Source: Benincasa hispida
Taxonomy: Eukaryota > Streptophyta > Magnoliopsida > Cucurbitales > Cucurbitaceae
Length of the DNA stretch: 64,000 nucleotides
Assembly (NCBI RefSeq): GCF_009727055.1
Contig: NC_052351.1
Span: forward strand, 6,446,822-6,510,821
Reading direction: 5' to 3'
Position 1 is the stretch's first letter. Each line of letters starts with the position of its first letter. The translations under genes and the position numbers were made by a program. The notes below the pieces were generated by a model. It was not told where the DNA came from and searched no databases. It saw nothing but the letters and a program-made list of their open reading frames with translations. Shown here piece by piece: positions 35,105 through 46,631 of the stretch.

Positions 35105-36690
35105 TGTTGGGTTTTATGTCCTAAAAACTCGAAGTTCATAAAATGATAAACATTTTCTATAATCAATATACTTGTATTGATCTCATAAATTGTATGAAAG
35201 TCCAAATCCAATAAACTAAGACCCATGACTATTGTGTGAGTACTTGAACTTTATGTGGAGATATAAGAGTGAGTCACTCTTACTTTATAACGTTGTTTAC
35301 TGTTTAGGACTGACTATTTCACCTAGATGACCTTGGTAACTCGATCTTAATCCCGAGCTAATTATGAACTCCTATTTATTCGGGATTGCCCTAAGATTTG
35401 CATAGTTGAGGTTGGCTCAACAACGCCGGCTCAATAAGACTCCCGTTTCAGGGGTAAGACCGGATAGATAGCTGGGGACATAGGGTGCAAGACGGAGTTC
35501 ACGCCTACCCGATTTAGGGATAGGAGAAAGGTTGTTCTCTCAAGTACTGAATCTAGGTCTTGAATAAGGGGCTCCACCCTCTCACTGGGCTGAGAGAGTT
35601 TGGTTTGGTGATTGGATCACAAACCAGTTGTTCATTAGAGGATCAATAGGGACTTGAGGAATAAGATGTAATCTCGGGGGTAAAATAGATATTTGACCCA
35701 GCTGTTATTACAAACAATCTGTGAAGGGTCGACTTGCTGATTATGGTTAAATCATGTGGACATAATATATCTACAGTGAGGGGAGTGCAACTATGGGCTT
35801 TAGTGGAGTGACCCATTATATAACGAATAGAGATTAATTTTGGTCTAATGAGTTTAGTCAATTAATCTCGGATCGTTGGAGCCAATGATCTGTAGGTCCG
35901 CGTAGTCCCCCTACTAACTCGTAACGGACTAGCTCTAGAATAGCATGATAAGTTAATTTGAAACGTTCATATTAGAATTAAGGGAATTAGTAATTATATG
36001 TTTAATTTTAGAATTAAACGGAATAGGAGAATTTATATATTTAAATATATAAAGATGGATATATTGTTAAAATTGATTTAATATTTGATATTAAATTAAT
36101 TAAGTTTTATTTAATAATTAATTTATGAAATTAATTAATTTTTTCATTTTTAAAATCAAATTTTATTTTTAGATAAAATTGGAAAATTGGAAACAAAACA
36201 CGCTTAAATGGAAAATGAAGTTTTTCCATTATCCATCTTTGAAGTAGCTCACCACATGAAGCAACATCTTGGCCTTGTCTTCTCTAGAATGAGCTGCAAC
36301 TCATGCAACTCATCTCTTTGCATGTTGATTTTCAATATAATGAAGAGATTGAGTGAAAATCGGGCATGCAATCTATAGAGTTTTGAGAGAAAAACTGGTT
36401 TGAAGAAAGATTCTTCAACAAGGTTGCAACAGTGAGCTTTTCTCCTTCATCCCTTGATTCAAGCTTGTTTTGAGTCCCACAACTCAATCTAGATCACCAA
36501 GAGAATAGTGGGAAAGATCTTGAGATGGTCTACAACAAGATATAGAGAAGATTGTAGGTGGAGAAGGAGCTTTGAAGAAGTTCTACAAGAGATATGTCTT
36601 GAAACCTATTTTTCTATAGAAGAATGCTTTATATTATTCCAAAATTAGTGAATTTGAGTTTTTAGATGATCCTTGTGCTTCCACTACTGT
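35105..36690 (+). mobile_element. Copia-D 3' LTR, right copy
   Basis: It starts TGTTGGGTTTTATG just after a polypurine tract and ends near 36690 with 'gatccttgtgcttccac'. It is homologous to 31282-33083 over most of its length and contains the LTR core motifs ('agtgaggggagtgcaac', 'agtggagtgacccatta'). The right end borders gypsy env-like coding sequence. Confidence 0.75.
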
Positions 36691-36699
36691 TGATACAAT

Positions 36700-38335
36700 C
36701 CTACTGACGTATCACTCGAAGTTGATGAGGCGGAATGATACGCGATGATGCTTGAAGCTAAAATAGAAGAAGAGAATGAAGAAAGAGAAAAGGAGGTTGG
36801 CCCAAATGCATCACAGTCTCGACAAATTGATGCGAATGAAGGGCCGTCAAAAAGAAAGAGAGCATTGAGAAAAAAAAAATTGATTTTGGAGGATGAAGAA
36901 GAAGAGCGACTTGCACCTAGACCTGAAGGTGCGACGCATGAGAGTAGCTCTGACTCGAGAGCTTTGGAAAGAGAATTAGAGATGTATAAGCCTGCACATC
37001 AGGGGTGAAGGAAGTATGCCCTTTAAAAAGAATTAGAAAATGAACTAAGGGAACTTGTCCGAGAAGCCAAAATGCATGAGGCGGGGAAACGCAAGGTGAC
37101 AGCCGCGTCACCTAAGAAGACGAAGGGGAGGAAGCGCCAAGTTAATGACATTCTTACTAAGAAAGGTTTCTTCCCCGAACGCAACCCATTGCCTCTATAT
37201 ATAACCGACACTGTGGATGCAATGGGCTGGAGTTAACTATGCGTTGGGCTCACGAGGATTTAGCACAATCTTGTCCGCTGTTTCTATAGTAGTGAGTTTG
37301 ATGGGGAAAGAAATACAATGCTTGTTGATGATGTCTCGGTGCGCTTCTCTGCTAACAAAATCAACGAGGTGTTCGATATTGAGAGTAATCCAGACGCAGA
37401 AGGAAATTGCATCTTGGAGCATCCAACTCCCAGCCATTTAGAAGATGCATTACGAGTGGTGGCCAAACCTGGAAGCACTTGGCAAATATCAAGAAGTGGA
37501 GTAATGATTTTAGGTTCCAGAAACCTCACACCGGACGCAAACCTATGGTTATATTTGATTAAGAACCGTATCATGCCAACAACGCATAATGAAATGGTCT
37601 CAAGAGAGTGCGTCCTGACCGCCTGTTGCATCATGCAGCGCATCTCCCTAGACATAGGGAGGATAATCATGGATCAGATCAAAGCCATCAAAGCAAAATC
37701 ACGAGGCCAACTTTACTTTCCTTGGTTTATCTGCGCGTTATGTGAACGCGGGGGCATCCCTTTGGGGGATAAGTATGAAGAGATCGATAGTCTGATGGAC
37801 ATTAAATTAATCAGGAGTCTGCTTCACGGTTTGCCAAATCAACCTGCCCTACCTCCCAAGACTGCAGCAACAAGATCTTGATCCTCCTAACGCACCTCCA
37901 AAAGAAGACGTGTTCGGATTATTGAATACAGCGATGATGCTTCGGAAAATGAACAAGAATATGAAGCGAAGCATGCGTTGATCGAAGAAGAAGCACGGCC
38001 AGGCGTGAACCTACCTCTCCCAAACTCACCCTTGGCCTTGCATGAAGAGATTCTTGATCTAACGCATCACGATAATACCAACCAAGATCAAGAAACCCTT
38101 AGTCCTCTTCCTTTCCCCTTACCATCTCCAATTCCAACCTATATCCCTCCTCCAACTATTTTTGAACCAACTGGGTTAGGGACAAGCAACATGAGAAATT
38201 TAGAAGACCCAGTTGGAAGAGTTGAGGAACCAGCATCGCCGCAACCAAGCACTAATCTTGATGAGTTGAAAGCATTCATTAGCGATCAACTTAGACCACT
38301 ATCTGCGTCCATCGAAACACTTCAGCAATAGAATA
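36700..38335 (+). pseudogene. Athila/Tat-type gypsy env-position ORF with plant transposon domain
   Basis: The longest open piece is 37318-37881 (187 aa), with 'SANKINEVFDIES', 'LWLYLIKNRIMPTTHNEMVS', 'DIGRIIMDQIKAIKA' and 'GQLYFPWFICALCERGGIPL'. This matches the putative plant transposon protein domain found downstream of pol in Athila-like gypsy elements. Upstream (36745-37210) is a charged Lys/Glu-rich stretch; downstream (37978-38331) is a Pro/Glu-rich tail. Stops and frameshifts separate the pieces. It lies between the lost pol and the LTR at 39564, in the same orientation as the gag piece at 27351-28490. Confidence 0.7.
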
Positions 38336-39563
38336 GGGTTCTAAGGGACTATATGCGGCAGCAAACAAGAAGAATGCAGGGCCAGTTTGTCTTTACAACA
38401 CAATATATCAACCAGGTCCTAATAGGGATGTTTGCCCTGCCACCTCTACCTGCCCACCTAATGAACCCTTTGTGCTTCATGGAGGAACACCCTGCGGATG
38501 AACGCAGGGATGATGCACCAGCACAATAAATTTGGGGATGTTGGTTATTTCGTTTTGTTTATTAACCTTTTGTATTAGTTTGTTGTGTTTGTGTTATTCC
38601 ATTATTGGTTTATCAATGAAATGAATGAAATTGCTATCATTTTTCATCCTTACTTTGTCTTTAGCATACCTTTTTTGTTCTTTGGCTGTCTTGTGCTTCG
38701 TTTTAGCTCAATGATATTACTAATATACAAAATTTATAAGTATAGAGTAGGCGTTAAGAAAATCAACGAAGTCTTTAACTTTTCTAAAAAGTAAAGTACA
38801 TGCTTTCTTTCTGATGCATGCAAGCTCTAAATCAAAACTTCTTTCAAAATTCTCAAAGCCTTTTCAAAATTTTGTCTCTCTTTTAGCAATGAGGATTTAG
38901 CTAATCCCCAAAATTTGGGGGTGAGGAAAATCCAAGTTAAGACGCATTTATCAAATAAATTCAACAAAATATTAAAGAGAAGAAACAAAATAGAAAGATG
39001 TAATATGCAAACTCCTCTGCCAATACTTTGTAAAAGAAAACCTCAAATTGGCATGAGTTGAAATTGGAATAGGCACTTAGCCGTAGTTGATGCTCGCATG
39101 ACACCCGTGGGGGCAAGCTAAAACGAAGTTAAGTCTCCTAGACCAATGCATCCTAAAACTTCGCTATCTAGCTTAAAGAAACTGTATCTTGAAACGTATA
39201 CATGCTTAGATATGAATTTAGTTGTGAAGGGCTCTCACCCGTAGTTGGATGCTCACATGACACCCGTGGAGGCAAGCCAAAACGAAAGTTGGATATCTGG
39301 AACAATGCATGGGTTGTCCAGAATTCATATTTTCTTACCTGCATCCTGTTTTAAAAAGAAAAGCATCAAATGCATTGCTGATTTAGAAAAAACGAAAATG
39401 TTTTGAGGAGCGAAAGGAGTTGTTGACAAGAGGCTTGTTGCACTTGAAATAAAGCATTCTTCCTTTTAGAAAAGAATCAAACATGCGTTACATTTTCAAG
39501 ACACTAGTCTCAAGCTTATAAGTGAATATGATGGAGGTGAAACTTGCCCACTTAAGACAATAG
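38336..39563 (+). mobile_element. Athila/Tat-type 3' non-coding region
   Basis: Non-coding DNA between the env-position ORF and the LTR. It has purine-rich 'aaatttgggggtgaggaaaa' at about 38910-38930. It also has a direct repeat: 'ccgtagttgatgctcgcatg' near 39081 and 'ccgtagttggatgctcacatg'-like sequence near 39240, each followed by 'acacccgtgg'. No gene is seen. Confidence 0.55.
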
Positions 39564-41077
39564 AGATAACAAGGAATTATTTGTGGAATGCTCGAAGACA
39601 AGCATTGTCACTCAAAAGTTGGAACAATTAGGGTCTTTAATGATAAAATCTCACCATTCTTAGAGAAAATGCATAGAATTACTCAAACATTACCAAACTC
39701 ATACAAAAGAATGTTTATTACTGAAAACTGCGGCACTAACGCATAATATTGTAGGATTTCAACAAAGATTCTAAGTGTCGCAGGCAACGTCAACGCATAG
39801 GCATGCGTCGGAGGGGTTTCAACGCAAAAAAGATTCATTGATTCAGGTTGTGCGTGTCAAATCACCACTTGCAAGCATGAGCATCTGCAGCTGGCAGAGT
39901 CTGAAAAGTGTCTGAGTGTTAGGTAGCTGACCAGGGTATGAAATTTAATGTTGCCCCATCATCAAGCTGATGAAGAACAACGCCTATAAATAGAAGAAAT
40001 CCCACCATATGAGATGATTTTAGCACAATTTTTATAATTATGAAATTTAGAGACCTAGAGTCGTGGTGTTATGACAAGAATAACACAAGTAGGAAGAGAA
40101 CCACCTCCACTGTCGATCAAGAGTGGAGAAAGCTTAGCTCGAGAGAGAATTTTCTTCCATTTCTTCTACAAGTTGGTTGTACACGAATTTAAATTAAGCC
40201 AAAGAGGACAAGAGATTGTACTATGCAGGTTGACTTCTTTCTTTTCATCGAATTCTAATTCTATTGATCTCATTTGATTGAGTATTAATCTTGTAAAGAC
40301 AATCGATTTCTTTATGAATTCACATATTTGATCTACTTCATGTAGCTACTGTTTATTTCTTGCTTTACGTTAGATGCATCTATAACTTCATGCAAAATCC
40401 ATTTCTAAATGTCTTAGCCAACTGAATCACTTGGTAAAAGCTACTTTAGCACGAATTATTCGAGAGAATAAGAAAGCGAGCATTAAGTTAGAAACACTTG
40501 GTACATCTAGAGATAGACACACTAGTGTTTTATTGCATTTTGTAACTAACACATACATCCTAAAGATAGGGAATTGTATGACATTCACATTGAGAAGTGC
40601 TTAATAGAAAGTAAGCAGAAATCTAATGCATAAATGGAGATAAACAAGTCATTTCCATCTGCATCACATTCTTGTACGTCTACATTTCACTTAGATTGGC
40701 GCATATCCCCTACACTAAACACCATTTTCGCACGACCCCCTGTTTTCTACTTGACCTTTTTATATCTTCTTACACGCACACAGCAAACTTAGTGTAGATA
40801 ACTCATTCCGCATTCACTTAGGATACTTCTACATCAGCTACAATGGAAGCTCTGCGTTAACTTTAATCTAAATTCCTGAGTTTGACCCTGGACTTACCAG
40901 GAACCTGAGTTGGATTTATACTTGGATTTGATTCAGGAAAACTTAAACGCATAAAGAGGAATGTCATACGTCCCTTCACACATCACTAACGCATCAACGC
41001 ATCAATCACATTTGCACTATTTTTCCAATTACCTCATACAATACACTCCTAAGCTCGCATCACGAATACGACGAACA
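39564..41077 (+). mobile_element. Athila/Tat-type LTR, left copy (plus orientation)
   Basis: It is an inverted copy of 43871-45370 over about 1.5 kb. Shared segments include 'gaacaattagggtctttaat', 'gttgccccatcatcaagctg' and 'gcatcaacgcatcaatcaca'. It ends CGACGAACA at 41077, the same end that precedes the PBS in the other copy. The first 40 bases are diverged, with small insertions. It abuts the inverted Copia-A fragment. Confidence 0.8.
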
Positions 41078-42906
41078 CTTGTGTAGACGACAAACTAGAT
41101 GCTCCCTGTTTGTGAACAACATTGTGTTTGTATCCCAAGGGCAAGTCCATGTACACTTTTTCAATTAGATCACCATGTAAAAAGGCATTGTTGACGTCTA
41201 GTTGAACTAATGGCCAACTTTTGGAGACTGCAAGAGTAAGGAGAACTTTGACCGTGACAAGTTTGGTAATAAGGGAAAATGTCTCAATGTAATCAAGCCC
41301 CTCTTGTTGTGTATACCCTTTTGCTACTAAACGTGCCTTATATCGGTCAATGCTTCTATCTGCTCTATATTTTATTTTGTAAATCCATTTGCATCCAATA
41401 GAGTGTTGCCCATGAGGTAAAGGAACAATAGACCAAGTCTTATTAGTCTCCATTGCTAAGAGTTCATCTTTCATAGCCTTGCGCCAGTGTTTATGAGGGA
41501 CTGCTTGATGATAAAACATTGGTTCATATGTGGCTGAGACATTGAGTGCAAAATGTTTGTAATCAGGGTGTAATTGGTCATAGGACAAAACAGTTTTTAA
41601 GGGGAATTTAGCAGGTGTCTGTGTAGGTTTCTTTTGTAATAGTAAATTACAATGATAGTCTCGGAGATAAGAAGGTTGTTTGATGACTCTTGTAGAGCGC
41701 CTGGGTTGAAAAGACTGATTGAGGCTGTCAAGATTGAGAAGATTAGGTAAATTGGTGGCATCTGCATCATTTAGATCATGAGGAGGTTCAAGTATATCAG
41801 GCACCTCAGGAGGAGTAGCAACGACAGTATATAACTCAGTATAAGCAGTTGTTGGACTATCCACCTCAGGCATATGGCTACCGTACGATAAATCAGTGGC
41901 ACGACCAAATAACTCCCTTGAAAAAGAAGGTGGCACTGATAATACTAAGTCAGGAAATGAATCAAATACCTTTTCTTGAAAACTGATTTGATGAAAAGGA
42001 AATATATCTTCATGAAAAACAACATCTCTAGAAACAAATATTTTCCTTTTCTCAATATCATATAAACGGTAGCCTTTGACACCTGTAGGATAGCCTAGAA
42101 AGAGAGAGGCAATGGCTCTTGGTTGAAACTTTGTCCCGTGTGAAAGAAAAGTAGATGCAAAACAAAGATAACCAAAGGTACGGAGTGAATGATAATCAGC
42201 ATTTTCACCATTCAACCGATAAAAAAGAGTTTGCCAAGAGAGAATATGAGATGGAATTCTATTAAGAAGCAGTCAGTATGCATTCTCCCGAAAAGATTAT
42301 TGGCAACCTAGATTGAAACAAGAGAGACCGTGCAACAAGTGTTGATGTTTTCTCTCCACTACTGAATTTTGTTGTGGCCTTTCAACACAAGAAAATTGAT
42401 GTAGAACTCCTTTAGATGCAAAGAAATTAGTAAAAGCTAATTCTGGTGCATTATCAAACTGAAAAACTTTAATAGACTGACCATATTGAGTCTCAATTAG
42501 TTGGAAAAATCGAGGAACAATAGTAAAAGCTTTAGACTTGTTTCTCATCAGAAAAACCTAAGTATATCGAGTAATCATCAACTATTGTTAAGAAATATCG
42601 ATATCCAACATGAATAGACTCATGATAAGGTCCTCAAATATCACAATGTGTAATGTCAAATGCATGAGCAGCAAGCTTATTATTGCTTTGAAAGGAAAGT
42701 TCTTTTTGCTTTTCTAATGAACATATCAAGCATTTATGACAAGTATTATCCAACTCAACATGTAAAATGTCTTTTAGTGAGCTAAGATGCTTGACGGATG
42801 GATGTTTAAGAAGATTATGCCAAGTAAAAGTAGAATGTGTAGTAGTGGAAGAACAAACAAATTCTGTGAGCATAGTAGAATGTGTAGGGGGATGCAAAGA
42901 CTCATC
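41078..42906 (-). pseudogene. Inverted middle of Copia-A: pre-integrase, integrase and RT start
   Basis: Read on the minus strand from 42906: GAG-pre-integrase ('FTWHNLLKHPSVKHLSSL', CHKCLIC), integrase core (open piece 42548-42297, with 'KVFQFDNAPELAF' and 'VERPQQNSVVERKHQHLL'), the integrase C-terminal region ('FGYLCFASTFLSHGTKF', 'SLFLGYPTGVKGYRLYD') and the RT N-terminal part ('HSIGCKWIYKIKYRADRS', 'YKARLVAKGYTQQEGLDY', 'VQLDVNNAFLHGDL'), ending at 41078. Integrase is broken by frameshifts. This is exactly the part missing between the Copia-A pieces at 24358-25804 and 45371-46440. It is the same element, inverted. Confidence 0.85.
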
Positions 42907-43617
42907 TACCCATTCCATATTATGTTTGGCGATGCGGTCCAATATTTCCTCAGCTTTGTTATAAGATTTGTCCATGACATCGCCAGCTGCAGCCGCGTCG
43001 ACTACCATTTGAGATGCTTTGTTCAATCCGCCATAAAAGGTTTCCATCTGGATAGTTAAAGGTAGTCCATGATTGAGGCAATTCTTGACCAGTCCTTTAA
43101 AGCGCTCCCAAGTGACACTCAAGGTTTTGAATTCTTCTTGCTTAAAGTTCATTATTTCTCTCTGCCTTCTTGCGTTCGTGGTGGGTGGGAAATATTTCTG
43201 CATGAATTTCTCCATTTCCTTTTCCCAGGTTGTTATCTCCCTAGGCTCTAAAGAACTCGCCCATTACTTTGTATCGTCACGCAGAGAATATGGGAATAAA
43301 GATAGCCTGATAGCTTCTGAAGTGATCCCAGGAATCACAAACGAGTTGCACGTTCAGGAAACGTTTCATGTGGCGTGAGGGTCTTCTCCTCAAGCACCCC
43401 CAAATTGGCCAACTGTTTGAAGCATTTGTAACACCATAAATTTCATCTCAAATCTTGTCCCATCTGGCGTTAGATATATAATCCCTAGTGAGAAATCATA
43501 CAACACAGACGCATACTCTCGCATGGGACACGTACAACTGTTTGCCATTATGATAGGATTTTGAGCAGCGTGGGCTAGCTGTTGAGCTAAGTTATGATTT
43601 GCTTGCTCATCCGTCAT
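42907..43617 (-). pseudogene. Athila/Tat-type gag, N-terminal half, minus strand
   Basis: On the minus strand the piece 43617-43390 gives the start (MTDEQANHNLAQQLAHAAQ, then a region ending VGQFGGA). 43215-42907 gives the gag core ('MEKFMQKYFPPTTNARRQR', 'LVKNCLNHGLPLTIQMETFY', 'AEEILDRIAKHNMEW'). A frameshift lies between them. The piece stops at 42907, where Copia-A sequence begins on the same strand. The gag tail resumes on the plus strand at 27351. Confidence 0.8.
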
Positions 43618-43846
43618 TTGTTGTTGCCTGATTTGCTATTTGAGTAGTTGTTGCCTTAACCTACAGCGACGATTAGATCGATTTTTTATCGGAAGGTCCT
43701 TTCAACTTTGGGGTCGTACACGAGTTCAGGAGTGTTTTCCCTTCTCATAAACGTTTACAAGCTTCGACTTAGCTTGTAATACTCCCTCAGCTGTAAGTTT
43801 CCTACAAAAGATACAAGCAAAATTTCTGGTTAGTTTTGTTGCTAAA

Positions 43847-43864
43847 TCCCCAGCAACGGCGGCA
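43847..43864 (-). other. Athila/Tat-type primer-binding site
   Basis: On the minus strand this reads TGCCGCCGTTGCTGGGGA, two changes from the TGGCGCCGTTGCCGGGGA-type PBS of Athila and Tat elements. It lies six bases inside the LTR end at 43871 and fixes the element as minus strand here. Confidence 0.75.
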
Positions 43865-43870
43865 AAAACT

Positions 43871-45370
43871 TGTTCGTCGTATTCGTGATGCGAGCTTATG
43901 AGTATATTGTATGAGGTAATTGGAAAAATAATGCAAATGTGATTGATGCGTTGATGCGTTAGTGATGCGTGAAGGGACGCGAAACACTCCTTTTTATGCG
44001 TTCAAGTTTTCTTGAATCAGATCCAAGTATAAATCCAACTCAGGTTCCTGGTAAGTCCAGGGTCGAACTCAGGGATTTAGATTAAAGCTAACGTAGAGCT
44101 TGCATTGTAGCTGATGTAGAAGTATCCTAAGTGAATGCAGAATGAGTTACTATACTAAGTTTGTTGTGTGTATGCAAGAAGATACAAAAAGGTTAAGTAG
44201 AAAACAAAGGGTCGTGTGAAAATGGTGTTTAGTGCAGGGAATATGCGTTGATCTTAATTGAAATGTACACGTACAAGAATGTGATGTGGATGAAAATGAC
44301 TTGTTTATCTCCGTTTATGCATTAGATTTCTGCTTACTTTCTTTTCAGCACTTCTCAATGCGAATGTCATACAATTCCCTATCTCTAGGATGTATGCGTT
44401 AGTCACAGAATGCAATAAAATACTAGTGCGTCTATCTCTAGATGTATCAAACATTTCTAACTTAATGCTTGCTTGTTTATTCTCTTGAATATTCAAGCTA
44501 AAGTAGCTTTTACCAAGTGATTCAGTTGGCTTAGGCGTTTAGAAATGAATTTTGCATGAAATTATAGATGCATCTAACGTAAAGCAAGAAATAAACAGTA
44601 GAGAAGTGTAGTATATCAAATATGTGAATTCATAAAGAAACCAATTGTCTTTACAAGATCAATACTCAATCAAATGAGATGAAGAGAATTAGAATTCGAA
44701 TGAAAAGAAAGGAATCAAGCCGCAAAGTACAATCTCTTGTTCTCTTTGGCTCAATTTAAATTCGTGTACAACCAACTTGTAGAAGAAATGGAAGAAAATT
44801 CTCTCTCGAGCTAAGCTTTCTCCATTCCTTAATCGACGATAGGGGTGGTTCTCTTCCTTCTTGTGTTCTTTTTTTCACAGCAGCACGACATCAAGTCTCT
44901 AAATTTCAGAATTATACAAATTGAGTTAAAATCATCTCGTCTGGTGGGATTTCTTCTATTTGTAGGCGTTGTTCTTCATCAGCTTGATGATGGGGCAACA
45001 TTAAATTTCATACCTTAGTCAGTCGCCTGACACTGAGACACTTTTCAGACGCCGCCAACTGCAGATGCCCATGTTTGCAAGTGGTGATTTGACACAAATA
45101 GCCTGAATCAATGAATCTTTCTTGCGTTGAAACCCCTTTGACGCATGCCTATGCGTTGACGTTGCCTGCGACACTTAGAATCCTTGTTGAAATCTTGCAA
45201 TATTATGTGTTAGTGCCGCAGTTTTTTAGTAATAAACACTCTTTTGTATGAGTTTGGTAGTGTTTGAGTAATTCCATGCGTTTTCTTTAAGAATGATGTG
45301 ATTTTATCATTAAAGACCTTAATTGTTCCAACTTTTGAGTGACAATAACTTGTATTTCTACAAGTTATCA
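43871..45370 (-). mobile_element. Athila/Tat-type 5' LTR, right copy (1.5 kb)
   Basis: On the minus strand it starts TGATAACTTGTAGAAATACA at 45370 and ends GACGAACA at 43871, next to the PBS. The first bases form a small hairpin (ACTTGTA/TACAAGT). It is the inverted partner of 39564-41077. The base at 45371 begins the right-hand Copia-A fragment, with target duplication ATAAG here against ACAAG at the other boundary. Confidence 0.85.
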
Positions 45371-46440
45371 ATAAGTCCATTTATGGTTTGAAACAAGTCT
45401 CTAGACAATGGTTTGTCAAGTTCTCAAAAGCTCTCATCTGTATAGGTTTCTCTTAATCTAAATCAGACTATTCCTTGTTCATTCAAGGCTCTAGAGATTC
45501 ATTTATAGCCTTACTGGTCTATGTAGATGACATAATCATCACTGGTGATTCCTTACCTATGATGAATGAGTTGAAAGAACATCTTCATAGCACTTTCAAG
45601 TTGAAGGACTTGGGATCTCTTCGATACTTCTTGGGGCTAGAAATTGCAAGGTCTTCAAAGGGCATCATTTTGCACAACGAAACTATGTTTTACAACTTTT
45701 GGAAGATCATGGTCTTTTTGTTTGTAAGCCAGCTCCCCCGCCTTTTGATCCAAATTTGAAACTCTGTACTGATGATGGCACTATTCTACCTAATGCAACA
45801 ATGTATCGAAGGATCATTGGACGTTTGTTATACTTAACTATATCTCATCCTGACATATCTTTTGTTGTCCATAAGCTTAGCCAATTTGTTGCTCAACCAA
45901 GGAAGCCTTATCTTGACGCTGTTATGTCTTTAATGATATATTTGAAGACTTCTCTCGGGCAAGGCATCATGTTAAATCCTGTTACTTTGTTTCAATTAAA
46001 AACATATTCTGATGTTGATTGGGGGTCATGTTCTGATTCAAGGAAGTCTATATCTGGTTTTTTGTATATTCTTAGGTGAATCCATCATCAGTTGGAAGGT
46101 TAAAAAGCAATCCACCGTCTCAAGGTATTCTGCAGAGGCTGAATATCGAGCATTGGCAGCTACAACAAGTGAATTATTGTAGATTGCTCAACTTCTCACA
46201 GACCTTTCAGTGCCTATTGTTCATCCTTCCTCAATATACTGTGATAATGAAGTTGTTGTTCATTGCTGAAAATTCAGTATTTCATGAGTGGACGAAACAC
46301 ATAGAAATCGACTGTCATTTCATCCGTGATCATATTGTCCGTGGCACTGTCAAGCTGCTCCAAATTTGGTCTCACTTGCATCTAGCTGATGTGTTTACCA
46401 AAGCCTTACCAACCCTTCATTTTTTCCATTAGTATCCAAG
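45371..46440 (+). pseudogene. Copia-A reverse transcriptase end and RNase H, broken
   Basis: It begins within the RT palm at 'KSIYGLKQVSRQWFVKFS' (about 45376-45430). It continues with the YVDD box ('LLVYVDDIIITGDSLPMM', open piece 45475-45759) and 'STFKLKDLGSLRYFLGLEIA'. After a frameshift comes the connection region (45699-46079, 'YRRIIGRLLYLTISHPDISF') and RNase H ('[17 protein letters not shown]'), then further breaks to 'LADVFTKALP' (about 46385-46415). It is the third piece of the element that starts at 24100. Confidence 0.85.
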
Positions 46441-46470
46441 ATGGGAGTCATTGATATAACTCTCCCATCT

Positions 46471-46480
46471 TGAGGGGGAG
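46471..46480 (+). other. Copia-A polypurine tract
   Basis: TGAGGGGGAG lies directly before the 3' LTR, as expected for the plus-strand primer site of a Copia element. Confidence 0.75.
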
Positions 46481-46631
46481 TATTAGGTTAAAGGTTAGTT
46501 AAAGATTTGTTGTAAATATTGTTAATTTGTTATTTTTGTTATCTCTTGCTTTCCACCGTGTAAATGCCTATATAAAGGCTTTTCTGATAAATAAATTAAA
46601 TAAGCAAGATTTTATTTAGTCTTGCTTAATA
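46481..46631 (+). mobile_element. Copia-A 3' LTR (151 bp)
   Basis: It is the full-length partner of 24100-24249, with TATTAGG start and TTAATA end, preceded by a polypurine tract. Summing only Copia-A pieces between the two LTRs gives about 4.8 kb, a normal length for this class, although the LTRs are now 22 kb apart. Confidence 0.85.
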
